A stretch of 64,000 nt of DNA from Mortierella sp. BCC40632. Its lineage: Eukaryota > Mortierellomycota > Mortierellomycetes > Mortierellales > Mortierellaceae. The stretch is from contig WAEK01000007.1 in assembly GCA_011634665.1 (NCBI GenBank), positions 1,599,501 to 1,663,500 on the forward strand. The letters run 5' to 3'. The notes beneath the pieces were generated by a model that worked only from the letters and a program-made list of their open reading frames with translations, was not told the origin of the DNA and ran no database searches. A program made the translations under genes and the position numbers. How positions within the stretch are numbered: the stretch's first letter is position 1; the number at the start of each line of letters is the position of its first letter. Below are positions 14,561-24,230 of the stretch, piece after piece.

Positions 14561-16339
14561 TCAGGGCATCAACTCGCTAGCGCCCGCATGTTTTGGTGAT
14601 TCTGTTGGGGATGTGGCTGCCGTAGATGAGACAGATTCCTGTTGACTCTCTTGTTGCTTGGCCTCAGGAGACGAGGGTGCCGATTCTTGTTCACTGACGA
14701 CAGTTCCTTCGGTGGTAATGACCTGGACAACATTGCTCTCTTCCATATCCTTGGGCGGAGGCTTGAGAGCCAGCTCGGCCCTTTCTGTCTTTGGGGTGGT
14801 AGCCGGGGTAAAGTCCGACGCAATCGATCGAGTGTCATCTGCGTCTGCCCGGACCTGGACGCCCTCTGGCCATTCGCCCGAGGGTCCCATGTTCCCGATG
14901 GATTGTGAGGTGACGCCAAGTTCCGAGAGCATGATGGGCAGAACTCCTGCACGCGCATAAAACATCTGGAGGCGGAGGCGGATGCTCTCCGAATAAAGGT
15001 CTTCAATTGTTCGGGAGGCATAGAGTCCAGCCCGGATGTTGCGGATGAAAATGTAAAACTCACAGACAGCAACAAGACGATCTCTGCAAAATCGGTCAAT
15101 GAAGGACCAATCGTCCGAGGTTGCAATGCGGTACCGATGAGTCAACGGACCCGGGCGTCCACAGGTCTGGCATCCACCTTTGGGCGCTTGGTACAGAGCA
15201 TACTGGGCCTGGAGACGGTCCCAGAGCATAGAAGTATTGGATATTGAATTGCGGGCGGGCGAAGGCGGCTGTTGGGCTGCAAGAACCATCCGTTCATATT
15301 CCTTGACCTGTTCTGGGGTAGCTTCCTCGATATAGCATGTATTGGAGCAAATGCCCTCTGTCAATTTTCGCGCCGAGATCCTGGGGTTGGATCCGAACCG
15401 AAGGCATGGCTCCACGTCCTCATCCTGACAATGGCGCATAAACGGTAAGCTGTGAATCTTTGTCAGTCGAACCGTCGAGCTCTGCGTTATAAACTCTTTG
15501 AATTCATGCAAGAGATGTCCATCAATGGCAATCGCTGTCGCTGGCTCCTCTGGGACTGGATCCGGGACCGAGATCTTGTTGATTCCAAAGAGCTGGGCCA
15601 AGTCGACGCTTCCTCGGTTCGAGGGGTCGACGGAAGAGCGTTTGCTCTGTGGTTGTGAGTCCATCATGGCCTCCATTTTACTCTTGAGTTCCTTCAGCTG
15701 TGACGTCTCTGCAGCGAGTCGCTCCTGGGCATCCTTGAGTTCCAGCTCGAGATGCTTGCGAGTCAACTCTAGTTGATGCCGAGCCCTTGCTTCCGAGGCG
15801 ACCATTCCGTTCGCCTCCTCGAACAGCGTCCGACTCAATTCCTCGAGTTCGCTCTCGACCATCTCCTTGGCGTGCTGTAGCTCGGCTACCTTCTCAATCT
15901 CGTCCACATACTTGTCATTCAAGACTGCAAAGTCTCGTTGTACACCGATATGTTCGTCCGTCTTGGATGACAGGGCCTTTTCGAGTCCTTCGACCTTGTC
16001 GCGCCATTTCTTGGCTTCTTCTGCCTGCTCGGCCGCTCGTTTCTCGCCTTCGGTCAGGCGTGTCTTCATCTCCTCGAGCTGTTCCTTGAGCCTTGCCTCT
16101 TCGCCGCGGGCTTCTGCCAAGGGGGGTATAGTGCGCTGACAGAGACTGCATGTAGAGCTGCTATCTGATGAATGGGAGCCCTTACGACAGACACAATCGT
16201 CATCATCGGTGCGGGGTAGGATGGAGTTGTCGATATTGTTGGGTTTGTCTACGGCTGCAGAGTTAGTTCCATCAGCGGTTGTGTTGGTGCTGATGGTGCT
16301 TTCGGCGGCATCTGGTGCTGTCGAGTCGGATGGTTCCAT
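14561..16339 (-). CDS. SEC2: Sec2/Rabin8-type guanine-nucleotide exchange factor for a Sec4/Rab8 GTPase
   Basis: Exchange factor that activates the exocytic Rab (Sec4/Rab8) on secretory vesicles. Intronless, 592 residues from the ATG at 16339; an in-frame ATG 78 bp upstream would add an Arg/Glu-rich stretch read from a GA repeat and is unlikely. A long coiled coil spans about residues 73-235 and carries the Sec2 GEF signature ELSRTLFEEANGMV (about 167-180). Two Cys pairs (CVC at about 49-51, CSLC at 64-67) precede it. The C-terminal half has the conserved region of Sec2/Rabin proteins, including FMRHCQDEDVEPCLRFG, GGCQTCGRPGPL and DRFCRDRLVAVCEFYIFIR. The tail is Ser/Thr/Glu-rich and probably phosphorylated, by analogy. 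Its downstream neighbours also serve the secretory pathway. Confidence 0.88.
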   Translation of the reverse strand: MEPSDSTAPDAAESTISTNTTADGTNSAAVDKPNNIDNSILPRTDDDDCVCRKGSHSSDSSSTCSLCQRTIPPLAEARGEEARLKEQLEEMKTRLTEGEKRAAEQAEEAKKWRDKVEGLEKALSSKTDEHIGVQRDFAVLNDKYVDEIEKVAELQHAKEMVESELEELSRTLFEEANGMVASEARARHQLELTRKHLELELKDAQERLAAETSQLKELKSKMEAMMDSQPQSKRSSVDPSNRGSVDLAQLFGINKISVPDPVPEEPATAIAIDGHLLHEFKEFITQSSTVRLTKIHSLPFMRHCQDEDVEPCLRFGSNPRISARKLTEGICSNTCYIEEATPEQVKEYERMVLAAQQPPSPARNSISNTSMLWDRLQAQYALYQAPKGGCQTCGRPGPLTHRYRIATSDDWSFIDRFCRDRLVAVCEFYIFIRNIRAGLYASRTIEDLYSESIRLRLQMFYARAGVLPIMLSELGVTSQSIGNMGPSGEWPEGVQVRADADDTRSIASDFTPATTPKTERAELALKPPPKDMEESNVVQVITTEGTVVSEQESAPSSPEAKQQESQQESVSSTAATSPTESPKHAGASELMP

Positions 16340-17085
16340 TGGGTGAAGGAGAGAGATGTCGAGGATGTGACGATCGTTCGAGCCCCCCTCTTTTCTCTCT
16401 CTTTCTCTCTCTCTCACACTCTCTTACTCCTATCGTTTTTTTGAGTTTCGACTGGGCTAGGAAGCCACCTCTCAGCTCGCGCCATGCCACTCGGCCCGAA
16501 CAACGTATTGCAGCCTCATCTGTCATCCATCGCCAGTCAGGATTACACACACATTCGCACACATTCGCACACACACACACACATACACACACACACACAT
16601 ACACACACACAAATATAAGCCATACTTTCTGAATGAAAGGTTGGTTCTCATGGACAGTGCTCAGTCCCATCCTGTTCGTGCCATCTCTCAGCCTGGCCCT
16701 GATTTATAAAAATAGTGCTGTTACTCGAAACACACAAACCTCGGTATGTCGAGCCGAGGGGCTGATATTCAGATGGCATCGCAGGAATGCGTGGCTGAAG
16801 AGAGGAGAACTTGTACCCAACACTGACTGAGCAGCAGACAAGGACCAGAGTGTCAGTTTCTCCAACGGTCAAACAAGGTATGGCTAACAGACAATCCTCT
16901 CGCTATTCTCAATTCCCGCTCATTGACTCTACTATCGTCTCCATGACTTCCTGTCTCCTTTGAAAGAGTGCCTTCAGCTATAAACAATTAGGCCTTGACC
17001 ACTCAACTAACAGTATTAAACAGCTCCTCCGATTAAGAGAGAAAAAAAGGACGCATTTAAAAGACGCAAATGGCCTTCCTACGCG
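16340..17085. other. Spacer with (CA)n tract
   Basis: This is the spacer between the 3' end of the GRASP gene and the start of SEC2. It holds a GA/CT-rich stretch (about 16390-16425) and a (CA)n microsatellite at about 16544-16612. It presumably contains the SEC2 promoter. No coding frame is supported. Confidence 0.6.
16544..16612. repeat. (CA)n microsatellite
   Basis: About 69 bp of CA dinucleotides, interrupted by ATTCG and AT variants, lie 200-270 bp upstream of the SEC2 start. Confidence 0.9.
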
Positions 17086-18738
17086 CTAACGCAACTGACC
17101 CGTAAAGTTAAAGTTGTCTTTCGAACTCAAGCCGCCAAAGGGAATTTCACCATGATTGACCTTTTCAACATGCTCTTTCTGTGGTGGACGCTGTGAATCC
17201 CCACTCGTTAGGGGAGCCTGGAATTGCTTTGTAGGAGGGGGTACGTGTTGCTGGGCTTGGATACCCTGTGAAGGAGGACTGCCATAGCCCCCAAATCCAG
17301 CAAGAGCCTGCTGGTTCACTTGCCCACGTCCGGCTCTGTGGTCGGATTCCTCCTCCGACTCAGGTTCATCTTCAGCATCTGGTCTCTCTCCACGTCCAAA
17401 TCGATATGGCGGCGGTTCATGCCCCTTCGTAGCAGTTGTCTGGGATTTTGAAGCGTTTTCGACCGCGCCTTCCAGAGCCAAGTTTGGATTGAGCCATGAT
17501 GGCGATTGAGATGGGCGAGGAGTAGGTGCTACAATGTCAAATGGATCTTCTCCAGGAGCAAAGGACGTTGGTATCATTTTTCTTCCATACATAGATGACT
17601 CCATGGCCATCTCCTGAGAAGGTCGAATGGCTTCAGCTCCTTGGCCTCCATTACCCTGCTTGGGTAAACGATGTAGATATCCGTAACCTACATCACATCC
17701 CAAGAGACCTTCTCCACCCCATTCCTCGCTTGGTACAATCACGATCTATCAGTAAGGAAGTAAAAGGCGAAATCGATGTAAGTTCAATCATCTCCAGCAA
17801 AACAGACTAAGGTTCTGTGCCATTCATTGTGAGCGTACTTCTCGAACATGATCTGTTTCCGAGTTATAAACGTGTAGTCGAAGGGGCTCTCCGATATTGT
17901 CTTCAACAAGGTCGTAAAGGTCGCCTTCTCCTCGCATGATACCGTATGGCGTCCCGATCACATAATCTGTGTGTGCACATAATCCAGCGCGTTCCGCAGG
18001 AGACCCTTGGGCCACATCCTACAAAGTACACCAATGTGTGTGTTAGCGATGATTGATCAGTATTAAAAAAAAATAAAATAAAATAAAAGCCGGCGGACAA
18101 TAGGCTCCAATAAATTGCAACGTGTCAACTTACCAGGATGTGCCACACGACGTCGTTCACGGCGTCAAACATGCAGAAGCGAATACTACAGCCAATCAGA
18201 CCACCTTTGCCGTCGCCCCAATCCTTAGATGGGATCATCTCCACTCCTATATTGGAAAGAGGGGACATGTCAATGGAGTCAAATGGGGATCATCTCGATG
18301 AAACAAAAATAAGCACGCCTGCATAGAAAGAGCATCGAGTCGCTTATGTGTCAACTCACGTCGTCCAGCCTGTTCGCGCGTAGAGTAGATGTCCAAGAGG
18401 ACTGGCTTGTTTTCACTGGCCAGCATTTGCTCCTGAAGAAAAGTGCTTTCGGTGTTGAGACGGACGCCATTGATGGCAACAATGTAATCGAAGAATGGAC
18501 GGATTCCTGCACTATGTGCTGGTGAGTTGTCTTTAACCTGGGAGGATGGAGAGAAAGAAGGGAGGAGAGAGAGAAAGAGAGAAAGAGACAGAGACAGAAA
18601 CAAAGAACTGAATGAGCATTCAGACATTCTGTCGACGCGAAAAAGTGACATCATAGCAAAGAGCAGACTGTGATCTACCCTGAGCACATGGTATCCAAGG
18701 CGATGGCGGCCTTCCTCTCCCGAGGTGGTGTTTCCCAT
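17086..18738 (-). CDS. GRH1: GRASP-type Golgi reassembly/stacking protein (two PDZ domains)
   Basis: Peripheral Golgi/ER-exit-site protein of the GRASP55/65 (yeast Grh1) family. Five exons: 18738-18679, 18537-18360, 18246-18134, 18018-17839 and 17745-17086, giving 396 residues. The start [10 protein letters not shown] matches the family's myristoylation-type N-terminus (Gly2, Ser6), which settles the initiation codon. PDZ1 includes [27 protein letters not shown] and AINGVRL. PDZ2 includes [38 protein letters not shown] and, at its end, [20 protein letters not shown] followed by YLHRLP. The last 150 residues are Pro/Gln/Ser-rich, as is usual. It is divergently arranged with TMEM97. I am confident of the family. 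Whether it stacks cisternae or serves unconventional secretion here is not knowable from sequence. Confidence 0.94.
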
Positions 18739-19126
18739 TTCCTGACTGGATGCAGATGCCTGCAGGAGGAAAAACTAGGTTGGATGTGGGCGAGGTGGGT
18801 AAAGGGAGAGAGCGTGTTAGAGCGAACAAGTAAGAGAGAGAGAGAGAAAGAGAGCAAGAGAGAGAGAAAGAGGGAGTGTGTGAGAGAGACAAGAAGGACT
18901 TTGAACGTGGCGTGCGTCTGTCCCGCGCGTGGAAAGCGACCTTTGTGCAACACATACCCACTATTCATCCACTGCTTGCCACGGGATTAGCTTTTCCGTC
19001 TTATTTCTTCCTTCCTTCCTTCCTTCTTTCTCTTTCTTCCTTTCTTTTCTTCTTTGCTCATCCGGATCCAGTGTCCTCCTCTCCATCCCGGGATCGTCTC
19101 TTCTCATCCAGATCTCATCCACCGCC
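18739..19126. promoter_or_regulatory. Divergent promoter, GRASP (-) / TMEM97 (+)
   Basis: The two start codons are 388 bp apart on opposite strands. The interval has a GA-rich block (about 18830-18880) and a strongly pyrimidine-rich block (about 19005-19060) just before the TMEM97 ATG. Shared regulation of an ER protein and a Golgi protein is plausible but inferred. Confidence 0.45.
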
Positions 19127-19803
19127 ATGTCGACCGCTACTACTCCTCGTACCAGAGTGCCGTTGTTGTCCCGGCCAAAGGACCTGGCCATGTTCTTTTA
19201 CTTCATCTCACACATTCCAACCACTTTCCTCATCGACATGGTCCCCATCTACCCCACGGCCCTGTATCCCTATATCCAGCCTCTCCTTCAGCTCAATGGT
19301 ACGTGCTCCTTCAAAAGACTACTAGCAGACTCCTACAGACACGCTGTGGTTCCGATAGACCGACGTGCTAACTGCAGGTGTATGCGACCTCCGTTCTCTC
19401 TGTTCCTGTTTCGTCTCGGGTAGAATTTTACATCGAGAACTTTAGGGATCCCTTCTTGGGCGACAAGACGCAGGTCTGGTACCACACCTTCCTCTACATG
19501 GAGTTGGCCTTCCAGCTGCCGCTCTTCTTTTACTCGGCCTGGGCGCTCTACAACAACAACAAGCGCGCCTATCTCTGGATCTGTGTCTACTCGGCCCATG
19601 TCGTAACAACAGTCGTGCCAATCGTCACCTCGCTTCACTTCTGCAAGCCGCAACAGTTCCCCTTTGCCGTTTCGGACGATCAAAAGTTGGTCTTGACGTC
19701 GTTGTACATGCCCTGGGTCCTGTTCCCACTCTGGATGCTGTACGAGTCCTTCAACCAGGTTCGCCGTATTGAGCTGAGCGCTCAGAAGAAGAAGAAAAAG
19801 TAA
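19127..19803 (+). CDS. TMEM97: TMEM97/sigma-2 receptor-like EXPERA protein
   Basis: ER membrane protein of the EXPERA family (TMEM97/sigma-2 receptor, EBP relatives), linked in animals to sterol handling and NPC1. Two exons, 19127-19298 and 19424-19803, encode 183 residues. The family landmarks are FYFISHIPTTFLIDMVPIYP in TM1, FYIENFRDPFLGD, the FQLPLFFY segment, VYSAHVVTTVVPI and SLYMPWVLFPLWML, giving about four membrane segments. An earlier AG (19376-19377) would put the second exon out of frame, so the acceptor ending at 19423 was chosen; it restores the NFRDP motif seen in the family. The C-terminus ends in five lysines, a dilysine-type ER retrieval signal. It is divergently arranged with GRASP. 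Confidence 0.9.
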
Positions 19804-20346
19804 AAAACGCGGCTGGTTGTCTTCTCTCTCCCCTTCAGCTAGACCACGCGTCCGTAGACTCCGTAAACTCTTGTGTCCAGGCTTTCTTGCTCTTCTCTCT
19901 GATATTCTAGTAAAAAGCAAAAAAAGAAAAAGCGTCAGCCAAAAGGGGATCCATGCCCTATCTTTTTTTCTTCTTCTTCTTCTTTTCCTGCATTGTTGGT
20001 GTCTCCTGTCTTTTTGTTGTCTGCGGCCTTTATCGTAGCATCTATTCACCTGTCCCTGCTCTGTGCTCCCGAATGCAATGCGGCCTGCTTGGCTCGTACG
20101 AGGAGCAAGGTGTCGCCCGAGCGCATAGTGCGTCTCTCTTCTTCCTCCTGCTTCTTCTCTCTCTCCTAGTGGCCCAGAGCTGTAGCAACAATAGGGCACA
20201 CCCCACACCTTCTGTGATGTGCTTTGGCCACCAGTATAAAACGGCCTTCTTGGCCCGCCCTTCTCCACCCCCAACAACACCCACCTGTCTCGTTTTCTCT
20301 CACTTTGCATTATCTGCTCTGCCCTCTTTCCCTTCCTTTCTTTCGT

Positions 20347-20430
<84 letters not shown>

Positions 20431-20503
20431 TTCCTCTGCTCCCTCAGACAGAAGATGGCTTACCTTTCCTGCTGCCTCTTCTCTTGCGAGGCCTTTGCTC
20501 CAG
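19804..20503. other. Spacer with TATA-like element and (CT)n tract
   Basis: This spacer carries pyrimidine-rich sequence, a TATAAAA at about 20235-20241 and a 79-bp (CT)n run just before the next coding frame. The long minus-strand open frame over this stretch is the complement of the CT repeat and of TMEM97 and is not a gene. Confidence 0.55.
20350..20428. repeat. (CT)n microsatellite
   Basis: A 79-bp essentially perfect CT dinucleotide run in the presumed 5' leader or promoter of the gene that starts at 20504. Confidence 0.95.
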
Positions 20504-21148
20504 ATGGCCCCCAAAGACGACGACGACTGTTGGGATTATCAGTCCTCTCGACACAGCCATCCAATGTCGCGAGGGCCTTTCACACACTTCCCTGACAACG
20601 ACGACTGTTGGGATTATCTCCTCTCGACACAGCCATCCAATGTCTTCTCACACACTTCTGACAACCAGCCAGTCGGCACTACTACTCTGACAGACACAGC
20701 AGCTACCTCCGAGAATCAAGCTCGGAAACGTCCACCCTCGCTATCACTTCCCTCCGAGAACACAACTACAGCGGCGGAGATCCCGTTGGCATTGCTCAGT
20801 CCAGCCTCACTCTCCCACGCTTTGTGCAAGTTTGGGTTCGATTGCATTGATTACTTTACGGCGACACAAGAAGAGGATCTTGCATTGGAAACCGACCGTC
20901 TTCCGTCAAGGTTGGTGTCGAATGGCCAAGCGAACCACTTGCACTCGGTGCTCGCACAGGATCTCAACACGGACTGGAAGATGGGTCTTGCAGCCGCCGT
21001 CTGTGGAAAGCGGACAGCAGCCCTGGAGCGGAAACGGGCAAGGTCGCGGTCCATGAGCCAGGATGAGATATTGGCCAGTGTAAATGGGGACCCCTGGTTT
21101 GCAACACTTGACCGTCTTTCCAGATGGGATGAGGTTGCCTATCGTTAA
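20504..21148 (+). CDS. Unrecognised 214-residue protein with an internal tandem duplication
   Basis: I do not recognise this protein. The intronless frame starts at an ATG (MAPKDDDDCWDY) 75 bp after the CT tract, with a TATAAAA about 265 bp upstream, and runs for 214 residues. The first 60 residues are built from two copies of a roughly 75-bp segment, each beginning DDCWDY, after which the second copy is read in a different frame. Residues 60-100 are Ser/Thr-rich. The C-terminal 110 residues look folded: CKFGFDCIDYF, MGLAAAVCGKRTAAL, SQDEILASVNGDPWF and a final LDRLSRWDEVAYR. No signal or membrane segment is seen. An alternative is that part of the duplicated region is intronic, but no good splice pair demands this. 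Confidence 0.5.
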   Translation: MAPKDDDDCWDYQSSRHSHPMSRGPFTHFPDNDDCWDYLLSTQPSNVFSHTSDNQPVGTTTLTDTAATSENQARKRPPSLSLPSENTTTAAEIPLALLSPASLSHALCKFGFDCIDYFTATQEEDLALETDRLPSRLVSNGQANHLHSVLAQDLNTDWKMGLAAAVCGKRTAALERKRARSRSMSQDEILASVNGDPWFATLDRLSRWDEVAYR

Positions 21149-21168
21149 CGAGCAAGTCATGTCTCAGG

Positions 21169-21221
<53 letters not shown>

Positions 21222-21733
21222 TGTCCATCCTTCTTTTTGTCAACATCGGTTGTGCACTAATAAAAAAAAAAGAAAAAGAAAAAGAAAAAGAAAAAAGAGT
21301 AGAAATTGAAAGCGTTGGGGAGAGGGGGAGAGAAGGGGGAAAATAGTAGTGTTGGGTTCGTGCCCCATTGGTTTGTTGCTCGACTGCATATCCCACAGAG
21401 AACATTGGGCCGTTGGGACTGGCCCACAGGTGTGTTTGTCTTTCCATGTCCTGAAAATGCTCAGTAGGCAATGGCAAGGCGGCGATTACCTTATAGGGGA
21501 GGAACAATAGACAGAAAAATGGCCACCGAACTGGCTCCTACAGGTTGTCCTTGTTTGTGACTCGATCGTCCTCTCGCTTTTTTTTTTTTACGCCTCCGAC
21601 CACACCGTCGCACAGGCGCAGGCTTCCTCTTCTCTCTTTCTTGTTGTTCAATGTAAACAAGGACGAGACCATTCTTCTCCTTCGTCTATCTTGACTCTCT
21701 ACATTCTCGCAAGCCGCCTTCTGTCCATTCGCC
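21149..21733. other. Spacer with (CT)n tract
   Basis: This spacer holds a CT repeat right after the stop of the preceding gene, A-rich sequence near 21260-21300, and no conserved frame. Confidence 0.6.
21171..21213. repeat. (CT)n microsatellite
   Basis: A 43-bp CT dinucleotide run immediately downstream of the stop codon at 21148, so probably in the 3' UTR. Confidence 0.9.
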
Positions 21734-22867
21734 ATGCCGTTCCCGACTACAACCCTGTCGAGACCCGAATGTGCCCGAAGGTTGACTGCCACCTTCCACC
21801 AGGGAGTTTATGCATGTGCTTCTGCTTCTGGATCCCATGTCCTCCGCACAGGCTGCAGATTTGTTGCGCCGAAATCGGGACGGCCACATGCACGGTTTCA
21901 TACATGGATCTCTGGACATCCTCACAACTCAGTCTCCAAATCCCTCGGCGGTCCCAGCGGCTCTGGTAGCTCTGGTAGCGTCACCGGTTTTGGCTCTCTG
22001 TCCAACTCTGGCAACAACGGCGCCAACGCTAGCCACTGTGGGAATGCCTCGTCAATGTTTATGGAATATGCTTGCAATAGTCGATATCACGCACACAGTT
22101 TAGCCAGGTTCTCCACGCTTTCAGCTTTATCGTCCTCGTCCGTCTCTTCTAAACCTTCGTCCGCACCTGAAGGGCATGGCTCTACCCAGAGTCACGATGC
22201 TGACATCACCTCAAAGAACAACCAAGAAGGAGCCCATCAGCAGTCCAACCCTACGACATCCGAAACCTCCACACCCAAGTCATCCGCATCGACTCTATCC
22301 TCCAACACATCACCAGGGAGTAGCGACGACAAGGAAGATGACCACTGGGCAGTAAACGAAAGTTATTCTGGACACAGTGGACGAGAGTTTACTTCCTCCT
22401 CTTCCTCTTCTGAGGATCGGACACGGTCGCCGGGCTCTTCAAATAACGAAGATGATTCATCTAGGTCAACGTTACGACCGTCGCTCTCTTCCTTCAAAGA
22501 CCCTTCATCCATTGAAGCTTCATGGAGACGTACCTCAGACTCGATTCCAATGCCTTCTGCAAGCGGTACATTGCCACTGATTCCATCCTCTGCAGGCACC
22601 AAGGCGGGTGGACTGGATTTGAGCTCGAGCACTCTTGTTCAACAAATGTTGTTCCAGGAGCGGGTACCGCATTCGGAAAGGAAAGAAGACATTGAGAACA
22701 AGGCGGACAAGACCAACAAAGGTAATGCATTTCATTCAGCAAACGAATTCGGTGATCGTCAACGCCAACATCAGAGCAACAGCAGCAACAACAGTAACAA
22801 CAGCGACGATGACGCGTGGGATGATGAGGACACTGACTCCATGGAGAGGAAACGAAGCAGCGGATAA
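21734..22867 (+). CDS. Unrecognised Ser-rich acidic protein, 377 residues
   Basis: I do not recognise this protein. It is a single open frame from an ATG in good context (GCCATGCCG). The first 60 residues are rich in Arg, Ser, Thr and Ala with almost no acidic residues (starting MPFPTTTLSRPECARRLTAT), which resembles a mitochondrial presequence. Residues 70-260 are dominated by Ser, Gly, Thr and Asn and look disordered. A short more ordered piece, LDLSSSTLVQQMLFQERV, lies near residue 300. The tail is Asn/Ser-rich then acidic (DDDAWDDEDTD). The next gene begins 171 bp downstream on the same strand. The length and composition favour a real gene, but no domain supports a function. Confidence 0.5.
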   Translation: MPFPTTTLSRPECARRLTATFHQGVYACASASGSHVLRTGCRFVAPKSGRPHARFHTWISGHPHNSVSKSLGGPSGSGSSGSVTGFGSLSNSGNNGANASHCGNASSMFMEYACNSRYHAHSLARFSTLSALSSSSVSSKPSSAPEGHGSTQSHDADITSKNNQEGAHQQSNPTTSETSTPKSSASTLSSNTSPGSSDDKEDDHWAVNESYSGHSGREFTSSSSSSEDRTRSPGSSNNEDDSSRSTLRPSLSSFKDPSSIEASWRRTSDSIPMPSASGTLPLIPSSAGTKAGGLDLSSSTLVQQMLFQERVPHSERKEDIENKADKTNKGNAFHSANEFGDRQRQHQSNSSNNSNNSDDDAWDDEDTDSMERKRSSG

Positions 22868-23038
22868 GGATGATCAAAGGATGATGACGGCCTAGAAAGA
22901 AAAAACAACAACAAACAAACAAACAAAAAGGAAATAGAAAAAGAAAAGAAAAAAGGAAAAGAAAAGGATGAGGCATGCTTTTCTGACGTCCTACAACGTT
23001 GGATTCGCGTCCTTTATTGCTTTTTTTTACGAATACAG

Positions 23039-24230
23039 ATGTCAGTTGTGTATCTCAGTCTATTGAGTACATCAATAAACGTCAGTTTCACTTTTTCTCT
23101 CTCTCTCTCTTTTTTTTTCCTTCTTCGTTCTTTTCCTTTGATCTCTTCTCCATTTCTTTGCATGGGAGTCAACAGGTACATTTTCATCGGTTCCTAATGT
23201 CAAAGACTTGTTCTACGCCTCATGGATAGATGGTATTGAGCCAAACCGTTCTGCAGGAGCCAAAGCCACAGGATCCACACAGACCTTGACCTCTATGCTA
23301 TTGAATCCCTCCAAGCCAACATCTGAAAAATCACTGCCCAGTGAAAAGAAATCGCCTTCAACGACGGAACAGGAGGAAGAGGATCATGTCTCTAAACTCG
23401 ATATTCGTGTGGGCATTGTGCGTTCTGTCGAGAATCATCCGGATGCTGAATCATTGTATATTGAACAAGGCAAGTGGGCGATCTAGATAAAATCTTACTC
23501 CCTCCTTTTCTTTCGTTCGCGCATACTGAATCTCTAGACACGGGTTTAGACTTGGAATGACTGACTCTTATTATTTTTTACTTCCCCCCCCCCCACCTTC
23601 TTTCGGTATGGCATGCTCATGTACGTAGTTGATGTAGGCGACAAGAACGGAGAGTCAGTCCAGGAGCCCAGGACAATTGTGAGTGGACTGGTACGCCATG
23701 TCCCGAAGGATTATCTGAATGGTCGCGCAGTGATTGTTGTGGCCAATATGAAGCCGTCCAAACTTCGGGGTGTAATGTCACAAGGAATGCTACTCTGTGC
23801 CATGGAGCAAGATGAAAAGGGTGAAGTCACTAAGGTCGCTCTTCTAGAACCTGCAGAAGGAAGTCTGCCAGGCGACAAGGTGACTTTTGAGGGCTTTACT
23901 GACCAAGGCAAGTGAAACAAAAAAGAAAAAAAGTGTGCAATTTCCTAGGGATTATCGCGTTTGAAAGAGGAAAAGAAACCCCTTTCATGGCATCATTTTA
24001 GTCCGCAGTACAAAAAAACTGACGATGTGAATCTCGATCTATATCAATGATGCTGTGGCGTTATAGATACGGTGCCTGCACCGGTACTAACACCAAAGCG
24101 CAAATGGTTTGAAAAGGCCAGGACTCACTTTTCGGTCCAGGATGGGATTGCGTACTACAAAGGATCTCCGTTCAGGACGGAAAAGGGCAAAGTCCGGTGC
24201 AAGACCATCTCCAAGGGGCAGATCTCTTGA
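23039..24230 (+). CDS. EMAP-II/Arc1p-type tRNA-binding protein (AIMP1-like)
   Basis: tRNA-binding cofactor of aminoacyl-tRNA synthetases, related to AIMP1/EMAP-II and yeast Arc1p. Proposed exons 23039-23080, 23169-23469, 23629-23907 and 24067-24230 give 261 residues. The OB-fold tRNA-binding domain starts at about residue 85 with VSKLDIRVGIVRSVENHPDA and continues through ESLYIEQVDVGD, RTIVSGLVRHVPKDYLNGR, NMKPSKLRGVMSQGMLLCAM and LPGDKVTFEGF. The EMAP-II-like C-terminal extension follows (KRKWFEKARTHF, IAYYKGSPF, KTISKGQI). Two introns begin with GC, not GT, at 23470 and 23908. The first exon is tentative: it is short, and the N-terminal region before the OB domain is only about 85 residues, shorter than Arc1p. 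Domain identity is firm. Confidence 0.85.

Noticed and set aside
19377..19423. Alternative acceptor for TMEM97 exon 2 after position 19377
   Set aside because: It puts the second exon out of frame with the first, reaching a stop before the conserved NFRDP motif; the acceptor ending at 19423 keeps the frame and matches the family.
19333..20514. Minus-strand open frame of 393 codons
   Set aside because: It is antisense to TMEM97 exon 2 and the rest is the complement of the (CT)n tract giving Arg-Glu repeats; TMEM97 on the other strand has clear family motifs and splice sites.
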